Origin: JASTVH01 sp042862465
GTDB lineage: Bacteria; Pseudomonadota; Gammaproteobacteria; Pseudomonadales; Oleiphilaceae
Length of the DNA stretch: 64,000 nucleotides
Reading direction: 5' to 3'
Assembly (NCBI GenBank): GCA_042862465.1
Contig: JASTVH010000007.1
Coordinates: 124,001 to 188,000 of the forward strand
The notes beneath the pieces were generated by a model, which was given only the letters and a program-made list of their open reading frames with translations, was not told where the DNA came from and did not search any database. Positions within the stretch are counted from its first letter, which is position 1, and each line of letters begins with the position of its first letter. A program made the position numbers and the translations under genes. Positions 17,857-30,700 of the stretch are shown here, piece after piece.

Positions 17857-18978
17857 TCACTCCTCCGCGGGACCGGTGTCTTCCTCGGGCAGAAAGGCAC
17901 TGCGGTGGAAGGCCGCAGCGGCTTCCACCTCGCGCACCCCGGTGACCCCCGGCTCTTCCGGCTCTTCACCGGACAGGACCTTAAGCACGGCATGGGTCCC
18001 GTACGCCAGTGACTCCAGGTGGTATCCCCCTTCCAACACCAACGCCAGCCGTCCACGACAGTGACGATCGGCAATCTGCTGGACGATCCGGGTCATAGCG
18101 CCCAGCCCCTCGTAAGTCACGTTGAGTGCCAGATCCAACCGATGCACGTCGAAGCCCGCGGACACCAGAACCAGATCGGGCCGAAAATAGTCCGCCGCCG
18201 GCACGAGAATGTCGCGCAGGGCCTTGATATAGGCCGTATCCCCGGTGCCACCGGGCACCGGCACGTTGACAGTGCCCCCCTCCCCCAAACCGGCCCCCAC
18301 TTCCTCCAGCTGACCAGTACCGGGATAGAAAGGCGCGGCGCGGTGAATGTCGAAAAACAGCACATCCGGATCGGCCCAGAAAATATCCTGGGTGCCATTA
18401 CCATGATGGGCGTCCCAGTCCACGATCAACACGCGCTGGCAGCCCAGCTCAGCCTGGGCGTGAGCCGCGGCGACCGCCACGTTGTTGAAGAGACAGAAGC
18501 CACGGGCCCGGACCGGTTCGGCATGATGCCCGGGGGGACGTACCAGGGCGAAGGCGCTCTCAGTGCTCCCCTTCACGACGGCCTCAACCGCCGCAATGGC
18601 CGTCCCCGCCGCCACTTCGGCCGCTTCGACACTGCCTGGGGAAACGGCTGTCGTATCCACATCAAGCCAGGCGTTCTGGCCCCGCAGCTTGTAGATGGCA
18701 TTGAGATAGGATCGGGTATGCACCCGGCCGAGCTGCTCAGGCGTCGCGACATCGCCCGGCGCAAAGCGCACACCGGGAATCGGCTCCTGCTCCAGCAGGC
18801 TGAGAATGGCGGAAATGCGACCGGGGTGTTCGGGGTACTGCCACTTCACACCCAGCCCATTGAGGATTTCCCGTACCCGTTTGTCCAGGCGTGAGGGCAG
18901 AAAAGGCGAGTCCACATCCGGGCGGTGCGCCAGTATGCGCTCGTCGTAGAAAACCGTTACGCTGCGTTGGTCACTCAC
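17857..18978 (-). CDS. Histone-deacetylase-family amidohydrolase (acetylpolyamine / AcuC-like)
   Basis: Zn-dependent deacetylase of the arginase/deacetylase superfamily, about 373 aa from the GTG at 18978. Signature blocks are present: HPGRISAI, VRPPGHHAEP with the His pair, GFCLFNNVAVAA, the zinc site DWDAHHGNGTQDIF, FDIH, and LVSAGFDVH. The likely substrates are small acetylated amines or acetyl-lysine proteins; they cannot be told from sequence. The GTG start has AGGAGGG 5 nt upstream and gives an N-terminus (SDQRSVTVFYDERIL) that begins at the domain; a longer frame extends to 19056. Lies between parE and hemH. Confidence 0.9.
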   Translation of the reverse strand: MSDQRSVTVFYDERILAHRPDVDSPFLPSRLDKRVREILNGLGVKWQYPEHPGRISAILSLLEQEPIPGVRFAPGDVATPEQLGRVHTRSYLNAIYKLRGQNAWLDVDTTAVSPGSVEAAEVAAGTAIAAVEAVVKGSTESAFALVRPPGHHAEPVRARGFCLFNNVAVAAAHAQAELGCQRVLIVDWDAHHGNGTQDIFWADPDVLFFDIHRAAPFYPGTGQLEEVGAGLGEGGTVNVPVPGGTGDTAYIKALRDILVPAADYFRPDLVLVSAGFDVHRLDLALNVTYEGLGAMTRIVQQIADRHCRGRLALVLEGGYHLESLAYGTHAVLKVLSGEEPEEPGVTGVREVEAAAAFHRSAFLPEEDTGPAEE

Positions 18979-19144
18979 ATGGCCCTCCTGTTCCATGCTG
19001 CCGCCACTCCGATACCGGCAGGCACCCGGCCCGAAGACGGCGACTCGACCCTCCAAGCATAGTTGCTTGCAGAGGCGACCGTACAGTCAAACGGCGTGTT
19101 TGGGGCTCACCCGGTGACGCCGGACCATCCCCAACCCAAAGCGA

Positions 19145-21043
<1,899 letters not shown>

Positions 21044-21171
21044 GCCACCGCTCTTGGTTGAGGAATCGGGAAATGGGGCGTCCCGTTACGGGACAGCGCT
21101 AAGCTTAGGCTATCCCGGCCCGAGGGGAAAGAGGCTGGGCGGGCGCCGGATCAGGCAGCCCGCCGCGGCCC

Positions 21172-21651
21172 TCACTCGGGGCGCGTTGTCTCCAGGGGAA
21201 AGCCTTCCGCCGGCGCACTGACGACGACGTCTTTCCAGCCTTCACCGAGAACTGAGAGGATCAGACAGGGTTGAGTCATGACCTGGGCCACCATGGCATT
21301 TTCACCGGGCTCGTTGACCCGAACCGAAATCGCCAGAATGTCATCCTCCGCGGCAGCCGACTCCAGCGTCAGGTTATAACCGGCGGTCGGACGCTGGCCC
21401 AGGGATACCACCAGCCAGTCCCGGCGCCCGTCGGCATACACCTGATTGAAACGTCGCTTGAGGGACGGCGGCCATTCTTCCGGCGCCACTCCGCTCATCC
21501 ATTGCAGACCGGGCTTGTCCGCGCCGCACTGGTCCGCCGACATGACCGGCTTCACCAGTACCGGCGGTGTCTCGGTGACCTCGGGATCACTGCTGCAGCC
21601 CGCGAGCGCGACCATTGCGGCCAGCATCCCTATCCCCAGTAAGCGCATCAT
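21172..21651 (-). CDS. Lipoprotein with PrcB-like domain
   Basis: A 159-aa lipoprotein: hydrophobic leader MMRLLGIGMLAAMVALAGC with the lipobox LAGC at residues 16-19 and Ser after Cys, predicting outer-membrane sorting. The C-terminal part (WLVVSLGQRPTAGYNLTLESAA, then ILAISVRVNEPG) resembles the C-terminal domain of protease-complex subunit PrcB. The ATG is 8 nt after the stop of the subtilase gene, with its AAGGGG next to that stop, so the two are co-translated. A PrcB-like protein beside a protease suggests it is an accessory or inhibitor of the subtilase; that is inference. Confidence 0.75.
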   Translation of the reverse strand: MMRLLGIGMLAAMVALAGCSSDPEVTETPPVLVKPVMSADQCGADKPGLQWMSGVAPEEWPPSLKRRFNQVYADGRRDWLVVSLGQRPTAGYNLTLESAAAEDDILAISVRVNEPGENAMVAQVMTQPCLILSVLGEGWKDVVVSAPAEGFPLETTRPE

Positions 21652-21659
21652 TTTTCCCC

Positions 21660-24290
21660 TTATCGATTCGTCTTGCGTGTATCCAGTTCACTTGCCTTAC
21701 GCAGCAGTTTGTACCCCTTGAAGCCCGGACGAGGCAAGCTTTCGGCACTGACTGGACGGGTAAAGGCGGTGGTCATGTCGAGGTTGCGCCTACCACTCTC
21801 GTCCACGGTAAAGGCCTCCCGCAGGCCGGCAATGGGGTATTCGGCGCAGGCCTCACCTGATGTACAGATGATACCGTCGTTGTCCAGATCGGTGCCGGCG
21901 ATCAGGGTATAGTTGCCTGGTCCGATGTCATCGCTTTCATCGAAGGAAAACCGGTAGACGCCATCCACCGCCCGCACCGCCTGCTGAGCCAGTGTTTCAT
22001 TGGTTTGGGGATCGAGCAGCAAGACGAAATGGACGCCGGCATTGCGCAGATTCTCGTCCGACTCCAGTGATGCCGTCACAGGTACCTCAAGGGTTCTCGA
22101 ATGACTATTTGAATCGACGTAATCAAAGGTAATGGTGGTGCGGTAGGCCTTCTGCGGATCGAGCTTGCTGCGATCGAGATCCACCCGGAAGGCATACTGG
22201 TTTTGTGCATCCGCGGTTATTGGCGTCACCGCCAGCCAGTCCACCGACTTGGTGGCCGAGGGAGTACTGGTTGAGCCCGTCTGGGTCTTGGTCAGGGTGA
22301 TCTGCTGTTCAGTGCTGTCACCCTGAAAATCCAGCACCGCCGGGGACGCCACCAGCAGTACCGGCAGACCGTTACTGACGGCTTCCACGGATTTGGCGGC
22401 GTCGATCACGCCCCAGCCGTAATCGCTGTCGAAGCCACTCGCCCCGCGGTCTTCAGTCAGCTGGTTATCGGTCAGCAGCGCCTCCAGGCTGGACGTGTTG
22501 ACTCCCCCATCCATTGCCTTCATCAGCGCGAACACTCCAGACACATGCGGCGCCGCCATCGAGGTGCCCTGCAGGCCGATGTAGCGGGCCTGAGGCGGCT
22601 CCGACAGGTTATCGCCACTGCTGCTGATGATCACGTCCGCCTGGCCGTCACCATTGGCATCCCGGGTGGCATCCCCGCCGGGGGCCACCAGGTCGAGGCG
22701 CTCGCCGGTATTGGAAAAGGACGACAGGTTGGCGGCCCCGTCCACGGCCCCCACGGCAAATACATTGTCGTGGGCGGCGGGATAATCGACGATATTCTGG
22801 GCGCCGTTCCCCGAAGCCGCCACGACGACGATACCGCGATCCACGGCTCGGTTGATGGCCGCCTGTACTGACACCAGTTGCGGCAGGCCGCCCAGGCTGA
22901 GGTTGATGATATCCGCCCGGGGCGCACCGTCGCTGTTGGTCACCCAGTCGATGCCCTCGATCAGATCGGCGCTGGTACCGCTGCCATCTCCGTCAAGCAC
23001 CCGCACCGGAACCAGAGTGGCGTTGTAGGCCACGCCGGTCCCGCCCTGGTTGTCCCCGGGCGCCGGGCCGGCGGTCGCTGCTGCAGTACCGGCCACATGG
23101 GTGCCATGGAAAACCGAACTGCCAACCGACGACCCCGGATCGATGGGGCGCCCGCCATTGATGGCATCAAAACACCCCGACGTCGTGTTGCTGTCACAAT
23201 TTACAATGTTGCCGGTCAGATCTTCATGCCAGTTCGTGCCGTTGAAAAACACTCCGGTATCAAGCACCGCAATCCGCACGTTGCTGCCACCTTCGGTATT
23301 GGTGTCGGTTTGGGTCAACTGCCAGGCGGTAGGCAGGCTGATCAGCGGATAATGCCACTGCAGGGGAAACAGCTCCTGGGCGGTGGGCGCGCCAAGAGCC
23401 CGGGTGCGGTAGTTGGGATCAGCGACGACGACATCCGGCCGCTTGCGCAGGGCGCGAATCCAGTCGAGGGTCTGCTCCTTGCGGGCAGCTTCAGTCAGTG
23501 GTGCCAGGCCGACTGCGGAAAAGGTTTTTGGCATCCGTACCAGATAGTGATCCTGCCCCAGATGCCGAACCTGCCCCATCGACGCTTCTGCGGCCACGAA
23601 CTGGCTGGCCTGAAAACCGCCAGCCTGCTGCACCACCACGGCCTCACCGGGTACGAACTCACTGGACAGCCAGCTTGCCTGGCGCGACTGACTCAGAGCG
23701 CTGGATGTCAGGATATAGCGCAGCGGGGCACTGCCGGCGCGCGCTTCGAGCCGCACCCGGTAAACCCCCGCTACCCTGTTCTCCGGCAGCGTCACCCGCT
23801 TGGCGGTGGCATCGGCTGCGGCGGCGCTGGTGGCAACAACATTGTCGTCGCTATCGAACAGGCTGAGCGCGGTGTCCGGAGCCAACGAAGTGGGGGTCTC
23901 ACGCACCGGCGCGGTAAACAGCTGCACGTTGACGCTCTGCCCCGGCTCCAGGTTGATGCTGTACTCATCCACAGGGTCGCTGGGATACTCAAATACCGCC
24001 TCGTCAGGGCTATCCGTCAAATAGGTGCCGGAAGCCGGGCTGATGAAGCCACCCAGAATCACCGACGCCGGCACCGCCAGGGGTTCAGTGGCCCGGGGCT
24101 CGCCCAGCTCTATGATTTCCTGGGCCGAATCAGCATCCACCCGGGAATTGGCTTCAATGCTGATGGCGCCACTGATCTCAAAGGGCTGTGGCTCCTCGCC
24201 GTTTCCGCCGCTGCTTCCTCCACCACCGCCGCAGCTCTGAAGCAGTGCCGTACAGAACAGAGTGGTAAAAAGCGTGTACCTGGCAAGCAT
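21660..24290 (-). CDS. Subtilisin-like (S8) serine protease, lipoprotein
   Basis: An 876-aa secreted protease. From the ATG at 24290 (GAGGACT upstream) the leader MLARYTLFTTLFCTALLQSC ends in a lipobox-like LQSC followed by a Gly/Ser linker. Prodomain-like region to about 290, then the S8 catalytic domain: Asp in RIAVLDTGVF (~343), His in HGTHVAGTAAA (~398), Ser in LQGTSMAAPHVSG (~576). The C-terminal ~250 residues are beta-rich and include a bacterial pre-peptidase-like or quick-response segment (TLIAGTDLDNDGIICTSGEA). A longer frame to 24383 would hide the lipobox and is rejected. Operon with the PrcB-like lipoprotein. Confidence 0.92.
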   Translation of the reverse strand: MLARYTLFTTLFCTALLQSCGGGGGSSGGNGEEPQPFEISGAISIEANSRVDADSAQEIIELGEPRATEPLAVPASVILGGFISPASGTYLTDSPDEAVFEYPSDPVDEYSINLEPGQSVNVQLFTAPVRETPTSLAPDTALSLFDSDDNVVATSAAAADATAKRVTLPENRVAGVYRVRLEARAGSAPLRYILTSSALSQSRQASWLSSEFVPGEAVVVQQAGGFQASQFVAAEASMGQVRHLGQDHYLVRMPKTFSAVGLAPLTEAARKEQTLDWIRALRKRPDVVVADPNYRTRALGAPTAQELFPLQWHYPLISLPTAWQLTQTDTNTEGGSNVRIAVLDTGVFFNGTNWHEDLTGNIVNCDSNTTSGCFDAINGGRPIDPGSSVGSSVFHGTHVAGTAAATAGPAPGDNQGGTGVAYNATLVPVRVLDGDGSGTSADLIEGIDWVTNSDGAPRADIINLSLGGLPQLVSVQAAINRAVDRGIVVVAASGNGAQNIVDYPAAHDNVFAVGAVDGAANLSSFSNTGERLDLVAPGGDATRDANGDGQADVIISSSGDNLSEPPQARYIGLQGTSMAAPHVSGVFALMKAMDGGVNTSSLEALLTDNQLTEDRGASGFDSDYGWGVIDAAKSVEAVSNGLPVLLVASPAVLDFQGDSTEQQITLTKTQTGSTSTPSATKSVDWLAVTPITADAQNQYAFRVDLDRSKLDPQKAYRTTITFDYVDSNSHSRTLEVPVTASLESDENLRNAGVHFVLLLDPQTNETLAQQAVRAVDGVYRFSFDESDDIGPGNYTLIAGTDLDNDGIICTSGEACAEYPIAGLREAFTVDESGRRNLDMTTAFTRPVSAESLPRPGFKGYKLLRKASELDTRKTNR

Positions 24291-24529
24291 AGAGTCCTCG
24301 ACTAACCGGAAAACCTCATGACGAAGCCTGGAGCCGCGCCTTCCCCCAATGGCAGCCCGGGCTTCCTCAAAAACCGTAAACAATCAATGCGATTACGGGC
24401 ACTGCTGCTAAGCTTAACCTATATGAGGAAGCGCTGACGTATTCCTGTGCCTTTCTTGCCTTACGGAATGTACAGAGGCATCCATCAGCGCCTGCCGGCG
24501 ATTTGGAATCACCGTGACATAGAGCCCCG

Positions 24530-26227
24530 ATGACCTACGATCTTCGACCCATACAGGCTCCCCGGCTGACCGGGGCGGCCCTGAAAGCGTTTGTCCGCGT
24601 ACTGGAGCACGGTTATGCCCAGCGTCTGCTGAAGCGCCAACTGGAACGGGAAACCGGACTGCAGACCCTGCGCTCTGCCCAGCTGGATCAGGCGCCCACG
24701 GGCCAGCCCTGGCATACCGCCGGCCCGGCACCCTCGCTGGAAAAGGCGCAGCAGTCACGAACCCCCGTGGAGACCGCCCAGTGCCCCCAACCTTTCGAAC
24801 AGACGGAGCACCAGCCACCGACAGTGCAGGCTTTTGCCGCCGCCTACCGGGCGGGGCGGATCACGCCGGAACAGGTGGCCGAACGACTGCTGGAGGCTCT
24901 AGAGCACTCCAACTCCGGTTCAAGGCCCCTGCGCGCTGTCGTCAGTTCCGAACCCTACAATATTCTGCAACAGGCCCGTGAATCCACCCGGCGCATTCAG
25001 GAAGGCAGCCCCCGCAGCATCCTGGAAGGGGTACCCGTCGCGATCAAGGATGAGCTTGATGCCCTGCCCTACAGCACTCGAGTAGGCACCCGGTTTCTGG
25101 GCGAGGCCTGCTGCGAGGAAGATGCCACCTCGGTCGCCCGGCTCAGGGCGGCAGGCGCGCTGATTCTGGGCAAGACCAACATGCATGAGATTGGCATCGG
25201 TGTCACCGGAGCCAATCCTCATTTCGGCCACTGCCGCAATCCCTATAATCCGGATCGCTTCACAGGCGGATCCTCCAGCGGCTCTGCCGCAGCGGTAGCC
25301 GCCGGCCTCTGCCCCTTGGCCGTTGGTGCCGACGGCGGCGGTTCGGTGCGCATTCCGGCGGCCCTGTGCGGGGTGGTCGGGCTCAAGCCAACCTGGGGAA
25401 GAATCAGCGAGAAAGGGGCTGCCCCACTGTGCTGGAGCGTGGCTCACGTGGGCCCCATGGGCACCAGCGTGGCTGATGTGGCCCTGGGCTATCTGCTCAT
25501 GGCGGGTCCGGACATTCACGACCCCTGGACCCTGCACCAGCCCAATGTCCATCTGCTGGATTTCCTCAACGACAAACTCGCTGGCGTGCGCATCGGCGTC
25601 TTTCGCCCCTGGTTCCGGGATGCCGACAGGGATGTCGTGGACGTTGCCGAGGCGGCCCTTCAGGTGCTGCTGGATCACGGCGCCACCCGCCATGAAGTCA
25701 CGATCGAGAACCTGGAGCTGCAACGGGTCGCACACACGGTCACCATTGCCAGCGAAATGCGCACAGCCATGGGCGACCACTACGATCGGCACCGCGAGCA
25801 GTTCGCCCTGGACACCCGCGTCAATCTCGCCCTGACCAACCTGTTCAGCGCCACCGATTACGTTCAGGCCCAACGGGTCCGCACCCTGGCCATCAAGGCG
25901 TTCCAAAAGGCCCTGGACGAGGTGGATGTCATGATTCTTCCCACCACCAGCTGCACGGCGCCACCGATTCGACCGGATGCCGTTCCCCATGGGGAGTCGG
26001 ACCTGCGTACCATGGAGAAGCTGATGCGTTTCGTCACGCCCAGCAACCTGACCGGATTCCCGGCCATCACGGTGCCGGCAGGCTATGATTCGGAAGGTTT
26101 ACCGGTGGGAGTACAACTGATCGGGAGAGCCTGGGACGAGCACCTGCTCCTGCGCCTGGCCCGCATCATCGAAGCGGCGGCTCCGAGACAGCGGCCGGCG
26201 GTGTTTTCGGATTTGCTCGAGCCTTAG
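24530..26227 (+). CDS. Amidase-signature-family hydrolase
   Basis: A 565-aa enzyme of the amidase signature family. The Ser-cisSer-Lys triad is visible: Lys in PVAIKDELDAL, Ser residues in the glycine-rich stretch FTGGSSSGSAAAVAAG and in GADGGGSVRIPAALCG, followed by VGLKPTWGRIS. The catalytic domain starts near residue 100; the first ~100 residues are an extension rich in charged and Gln/Pro residues that is not part of the standard domain. The substrate is unknown; it is not GatA by context. Its start lacks a strong ribosome binding site. It diverges from the subtilase gene. Confidence 0.9.
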   Translation: MTYDLRPIQAPRLTGAALKAFVRVLEHGYAQRLLKRQLERETGLQTLRSAQLDQAPTGQPWHTAGPAPSLEKAQQSRTPVETAQCPQPFEQTEHQPPTVQAFAAAYRAGRITPEQVAERLLEALEHSNSGSRPLRAVVSSEPYNILQQARESTRRIQEGSPRSILEGVPVAIKDELDALPYSTRVGTRFLGEACCEEDATSVARLRAAGALILGKTNMHEIGIGVTGANPHFGHCRNPYNPDRFTGGSSSGSAAAVAAGLCPLAVGADGGGSVRIPAALCGVVGLKPTWGRISEKGAAPLCWSVAHVGPMGTSVADVALGYLLMAGPDIHDPWTLHQPNVHLLDFLNDKLAGVRIGVFRPWFRDADRDVVDVAEAALQVLLDHGATRHEVTIENLELQRVAHTVTIASEMRTAMGDHYDRHREQFALDTRVNLALTNLFSATDYVQAQRVRTLAIKAFQKALDEVDVMILPTTSCTAPPIRPDAVPHGESDLRTMEKLMRFVTPSNLTGFPAITVPAGYDSEGLPVGVQLIGRAWDEHLLLRLARIIEAAAPRQRPAVFSDLLEP

Positions 26228-26677
26228 CCCGCATTTCTCACCAAGGGTTCGGATTTTTGCGTGTTCCTGGCGAAACAGGTGGGCCTAATGGGCTGCCGGG
26301 CGTGGCCGTAGCCCCGTCCAAGGGCCATTCGGTCCAGATGTGAAGCCAGGGGCAGGCAAAAACCGAACAGATCCACTTTGGAATTTCCAAAATCCGCCGA
26401 TTTCATTCTTATCTGTTGGATATCGCAATGCTTTTCCGTCTTTGAGATCGGCCTTGGTGAGAAATGCGGGTTAGTGGTTCAGTGTACCGCCTGACATCAT
26501 CACCGCGGCACCACTGCAAGCGTCAGACGCCACAAACAAAAATGCCGGAGGCGGTGATGGATTCACGGTCTTCCTGCCGTGCCCTCCAACCCGTGATCCT
26601 CCGGCCAGCCTGACATCACCTCCCTGTGACGCACCCGTTGCACTGTGCGGGATGCCCCTGGAGGCATCCCCTGTTAC
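26228..26677. other. 450-nt gap between convergent amidase and GDSL esterase genes
   Basis: No gene is supported. A candidate intrinsic terminator lies in it (26533-26605, minus strand), and a smaller hairpin GGATGCC...GGCATCC sits beside the esterase stop (26650-26669). Confidence 0.45.
26533..26605 (-). terminator. Possible intrinsic terminator of the GDSL esterase gene
   Basis: On the minus strand GCCGGAGG (26598-26605) and CCTCCGGC (26544-26551) form an 8-bp stem with a 46-nt loop, followed by ATTTTTGTTTG. The loop is long, so confidence is low. Confidence 0.35.
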
Positions 26678-27664
26678 TTACTGCAATGCCTCCAGCAGGG
26701 TCTGGGCCGCACGCTGGTGGGTTACTGCCGTGGGATGGATCTCGTCAAAGAACAGCCAGGTGCTGAAGTTGCAGCCCGGATTGGGCGCCCCACCCTGGGT
26801 CTGCAGGAAGATGCAGGCGTCGGTGACGTTCTCGTAGCCGTACTCGTCCCTGTTCGCGATCGAATCGTCCAGGAAGGCCAGCAGGTTGGCTTCCTTGATA
26901 TCGACGCCACTTGCCAGCTCCACCTCGGCCACGCTGATGGCCAGGCGCAGGTTGTAGATCTGGCTCAGGGTGCGGGTGTAAGGCACGAGCGTCTGGCCGA
27001 CGAACAGGTCACGCAGGGAGTCGGCACCGGCCAAGACCTGCGCCTTCTTGATGTCGGTTAGCGGGGTCGCGCCGATATCCGGTGCGTTGACCACCAGGAT
27101 GTGCTGAGCGCCGGAGGCCACCAGCTTGCCCAGCTGACGCTTGACCGAATCGGTGGCAGCCTTCAGGCGCTGGTCCGCCTCGATGCCGGCGCCCCAGGTG
27201 CCGTCGATCACGATGTCCTGGGCGTCATAGATGTCGTTACCGCCGATCATCACCACGTAGAGGGCATCGGCCGGGGCCTGGCCGCCGTGCAGTTGCAGGA
27301 AGGCATTGACCTGCGTCGGCAGGTTGGTATCCGGCGTGGTCTCGTCGCCATCCGCATCGATCGCGATGGCGCCGGCAATCGCATAGTTATTGCCGTACTG
27401 ACCATTCACCACTTCCGGCGGCAGCAGGTGCAGGGACGGGGTGACGGAGAAACCCAGGCTGGCGCCCAATACTTCCACGGCCACCGGACCGTTGGTGAAG
27501 CGTTCGGGAATAGCGGGGTTCTGGGTGATGGCCTTGAGGTTGCCATTATCGGACAGGCTGTCGCCGAAAATGTAGATATTGCTGTAGTTGGCCGCCTGGG
27601 CTGCGCTGGCGACGAACACCAGCAGGAACAACGTCAGACGGATAAATCCTGAGCGGATAAACAT
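26678..27664 (-). CDS. Secreted SGNH/GDSL esterase or lipase
   Basis: A 328-aa secreted hydrolase with a signal peptide ending near AQAAN (residue ~24). SGNH blocks are all present: block I IFGDSLSDNGN (catalytic Ser), block II Gly at NGPVAVEVLG, block III GGNDI, block V DEIHPT (Asp and His). The length fits stand-alone periplasmic or extracellular GDSL esterases, with no autotransporter barrel. The ATG at 27664 has GGAGG upstream. It follows the hybrid kinase gene by 126 nt on the same strand; whether they are linked is unknown. Confidence 0.92.
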   Translation of the reverse strand: MFIRSGFIRLTLFLLVFVASAAQAANYSNIYIFGDSLSDNGNLKAITQNPAIPERFTNGPVAVEVLGASLGFSVTPSLHLLPPEVVNGQYGNNYAIAGAIAIDADGDETTPDTNLPTQVNAFLQLHGGQAPADALYVVMIGGNDIYDAQDIVIDGTWGAGIEADQRLKAATDSVKRQLGKLVASGAQHILVVNAPDIGATPLTDIKKAQVLAGADSLRDLFVGQTLVPYTRTLSQIYNLRLAISVAEVELASGVDIKEANLLAFLDDSIANRDEYGYENVTDACIFLQTQGGAPNPGCNFSTWLFFDEIHPTAVTHQRAAQTLLEALQ

Positions 27665-27790
27665 CGTTACCGACCTCCAAGTCTTGTTCTTATGAAGTTT
27701 TGGATCTGTTGTTTTTTAGTTTCATCCGGTCTTTTGGGACCGAACTAACAGCGTCCTGAAAATCGGTAAACAGCGCAGTGTCAATTCAGG

Positions 27791-30700
27791 TCAATTCGTG
27801 TCAAAAACCGCCTCGACATCTTCAACCCGTTGTTTTAGATCGACTTTTTCATCTTCGGGAAGTGCCATTTGGGCCATGACAAAGTTCGCAGTGCGAATCA
27901 CCAGGCGCCAGCGCGGTCGGCGCGGCAGCAAGGCAAGACTGAGGTATTTGTCCAGGGTGCGGGTCTTGGCGGTGCCGCCATCCAGATAAACCCGCCAGCA
28001 GCGGCTTTCCTCCGCCAGGTCCACCTTGCTCTTACCCAGGTAACGCTCCCAGCAGTGCAGCGAATGACGCATGAGTTCCACCAGCTGACTGCGACCGGGC
28101 TCCTCGTCGCCCGCGGCGTCTTCAACCGCAGACTGCCCATTACGATCCCGAGCCAGCTCGCCACTGAGGTCCTGCAGCATGGACTCGAGCGCCGCCATGC
28201 GTTCCCGGTTGGCATTCAGTTCCTGGCTCAATTGGCCCAGCACCGCTTCGTTGCCGGAATCCATCTGGCCGGTGACGATCAGTGACAGCAACCAGCGCTC
28301 TCCTTCCTGAAAGGCGCTGGCTCGAATCGAAAGCTGGCCACCGGGCGTGGGCCAAATCATATCGACCGCATCCGTCGTGTGATCGCGCAGGATTTTGCGC
28401 AGCTCTTCTTCCATCGAACGCAACAGGTGATCGGACAGATCGATGCCGAAAGCCAGCGGCAACCCCGTCAAACCGCGTGCCCGGCTGTTGACATAAAGAA
28501 CGGACAGGCTCTCGCAGAGCAGCAACACGCCCTCGCCAGCCTGCTCCAGCACCTGCAGCATGCGCCGGTTGGCCAGTTCCAGGGACGACTGCAGACGGGC
28601 GTTGCGGGCCATTTCCTCCTGCAGGAGACGGTTTTCCTCCCGCGCCAACCAGGCCTCGCGCACCCCGAGCTGACTGCGCACCCGGGCCAGCATTTCGCTC
28701 ACCGCATAGGGCTTGGCCAGGTAATCGCTGGCGCCTTCGTCCAGGGCCCGCACAATATCGGCGGCCAGATGGCGCGCGGTCACCATGATTACCGGCAGCA
28801 CCGCCGGATCCCACTGGCGGCGGATTTCGCCGAGCACCTCGTATCCGCTCATGTCGGGCATCATGATGTCGAGCAGCACGAGATCCGGGGTGTGGTCCTG
28901 CAAGTACTCCAGCAACCGCGGGCCACTGGCGAAAACCACCGTGCGGTACCCGGCGCTCTGAAGCTGGCGCCGCAGCAGTGTGCGGTTCGCCTCGTCATCA
29001 TCCACCACGGCGACCAGTGGACCGGCATCACTGTCCACCCCCTTCGCCATCTCCCGGGACTCGGTCTGGGTGGAAACCGGCGCCGCAGGCTCAGAAACGC
29101 CGCTCCCCTCTCCCCGGCGCAGGTAGAAATAGACTTCCGTGCCCATGCCCGGCCGCGAATCGATATGCAGGTCGTCCCCATGCAAACGCACCAGACGGCG
29201 GGTGATCAGCAGCCCCAGCCCGCCATTGCGGAAACGATCTTCCGTGGGCAGCGCCCAATCGTCACTGCGCGAAAACAGCGCATCGCGGATAGCCTCGGGG
29301 AAGCCCTCTCCGGTATCCACCACTGCGACCCGGATTCGGTCATCGTGTTCACGTTCGGCCTTGAGCCAGATGAAACCCTCGGCCGTGGACTTGGCGGAAT
29401 TGGCCAGCAGATTGACCAGGATCTGCTGCAGGCGATTGGCATCGGCACGCACGCGGTCGGCCCCCTCACCGATATCCAGGGACAACACCAGATCCCGCCC
29501 CGCCACCATGGGCTCGATGATGCGCATGACGTTGCTGGCCACACCACGCAGGCTGACCGATTCGGCGCTGAGGGCCAGCTGGCCATGGCGGATGGCGGCG
29601 AGATCGAGGATGTCATTCACGAGACCCGACAGTCGCCCCGCGGTACTGGTGATCAGATCCAGCTGGTGGCTCTGATCGGCGGGCAGATCCGGAATCGAAT
29701 GGCGCAGGTCTTCGGCCAGACCGCTGATGGCGTGTAACGGCGTCCGCATCTCGTGAGAGGTCATGGCGAGAAATTCGTCCTTGTGCGCATCCGCTTCCTC
29801 AAGGCGGCGGTTGCGGGAACGCAGTTCCTCGGTCAACTGTTCCACCATCGACAGACTGCGGGCATAGCCCCGATGCAACAGCACCACCTGGCAGACGATA
29901 AAGGCCGCGGCCCCCCAGTGCAGGAGGGGTTGGGCATCGATGACAAAGTGAGTCAGGAGCAGATCGTGAATGACCGTAACCAGGAACAGCACAAAGCTGA
30001 CGGCAAACAGAATCGACCCGCTGCGCCGCTGTTTCACCGCCAGGGTCAAACGCCAGGCTACCACCACCGCAACAATCAGCGAAAACGCCTGAAAGCCCGG
30101 CGACCAGTCAGCGAAATAGCGGACGGGAAATACCAGAGTGGTCAGGGCAAAAATCCCGGCCACGGCCGATCCAATCCAGGCCAGGCGCCGCTCCACCGCC
30201 CCAGGAAAAAGCGCGTGATAGAAGAACAGGAAGGCCGGCACCGACAGGTACAGAAACAGATGCTCCAGCGACTGCTGCCAGGCCCAGCTCAACCACTGCG
30301 GGTCATACAGCAGTCGCTGACCGCCCAGACCGGTGCGCAGGGCCAGCAAAAGACAGAACAGGCCAAACCAGAGCACGGCGGTCTCCCGCCGTCTCACCCC
30401 GAAGACGGAAAACAGGTAGATCGCCGTCACCACCAGGGCCACGATGGCACCGGTTTCCATCAGCCGTGGCCACATCCAGAGGGCATCCACGCCATTGGGG
30501 CCGGTTATCCGCAACGGGTGCCAGATGCCCCCCTCTTTATAGTGGTAATTGGAGATCCGCAGCACCAGATCGAGCTCGCCGTCCCCCACCGGCAGCGATA
30601 CCAGCTTGGGGCCAAACTCTGGTTGCTCGGTTGCAAGGGAGGTGCCCGGCTGCCCGTTGTGGGCAACCTCACGACCGTTGACCCACAGGCTCCAGGCACT

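Noticed and set aside
26224..26406. 60-codon minus-strand frame after the amidase
   Set aside because: No start signal and no similarity; lies in a gap with no other coding evidence.
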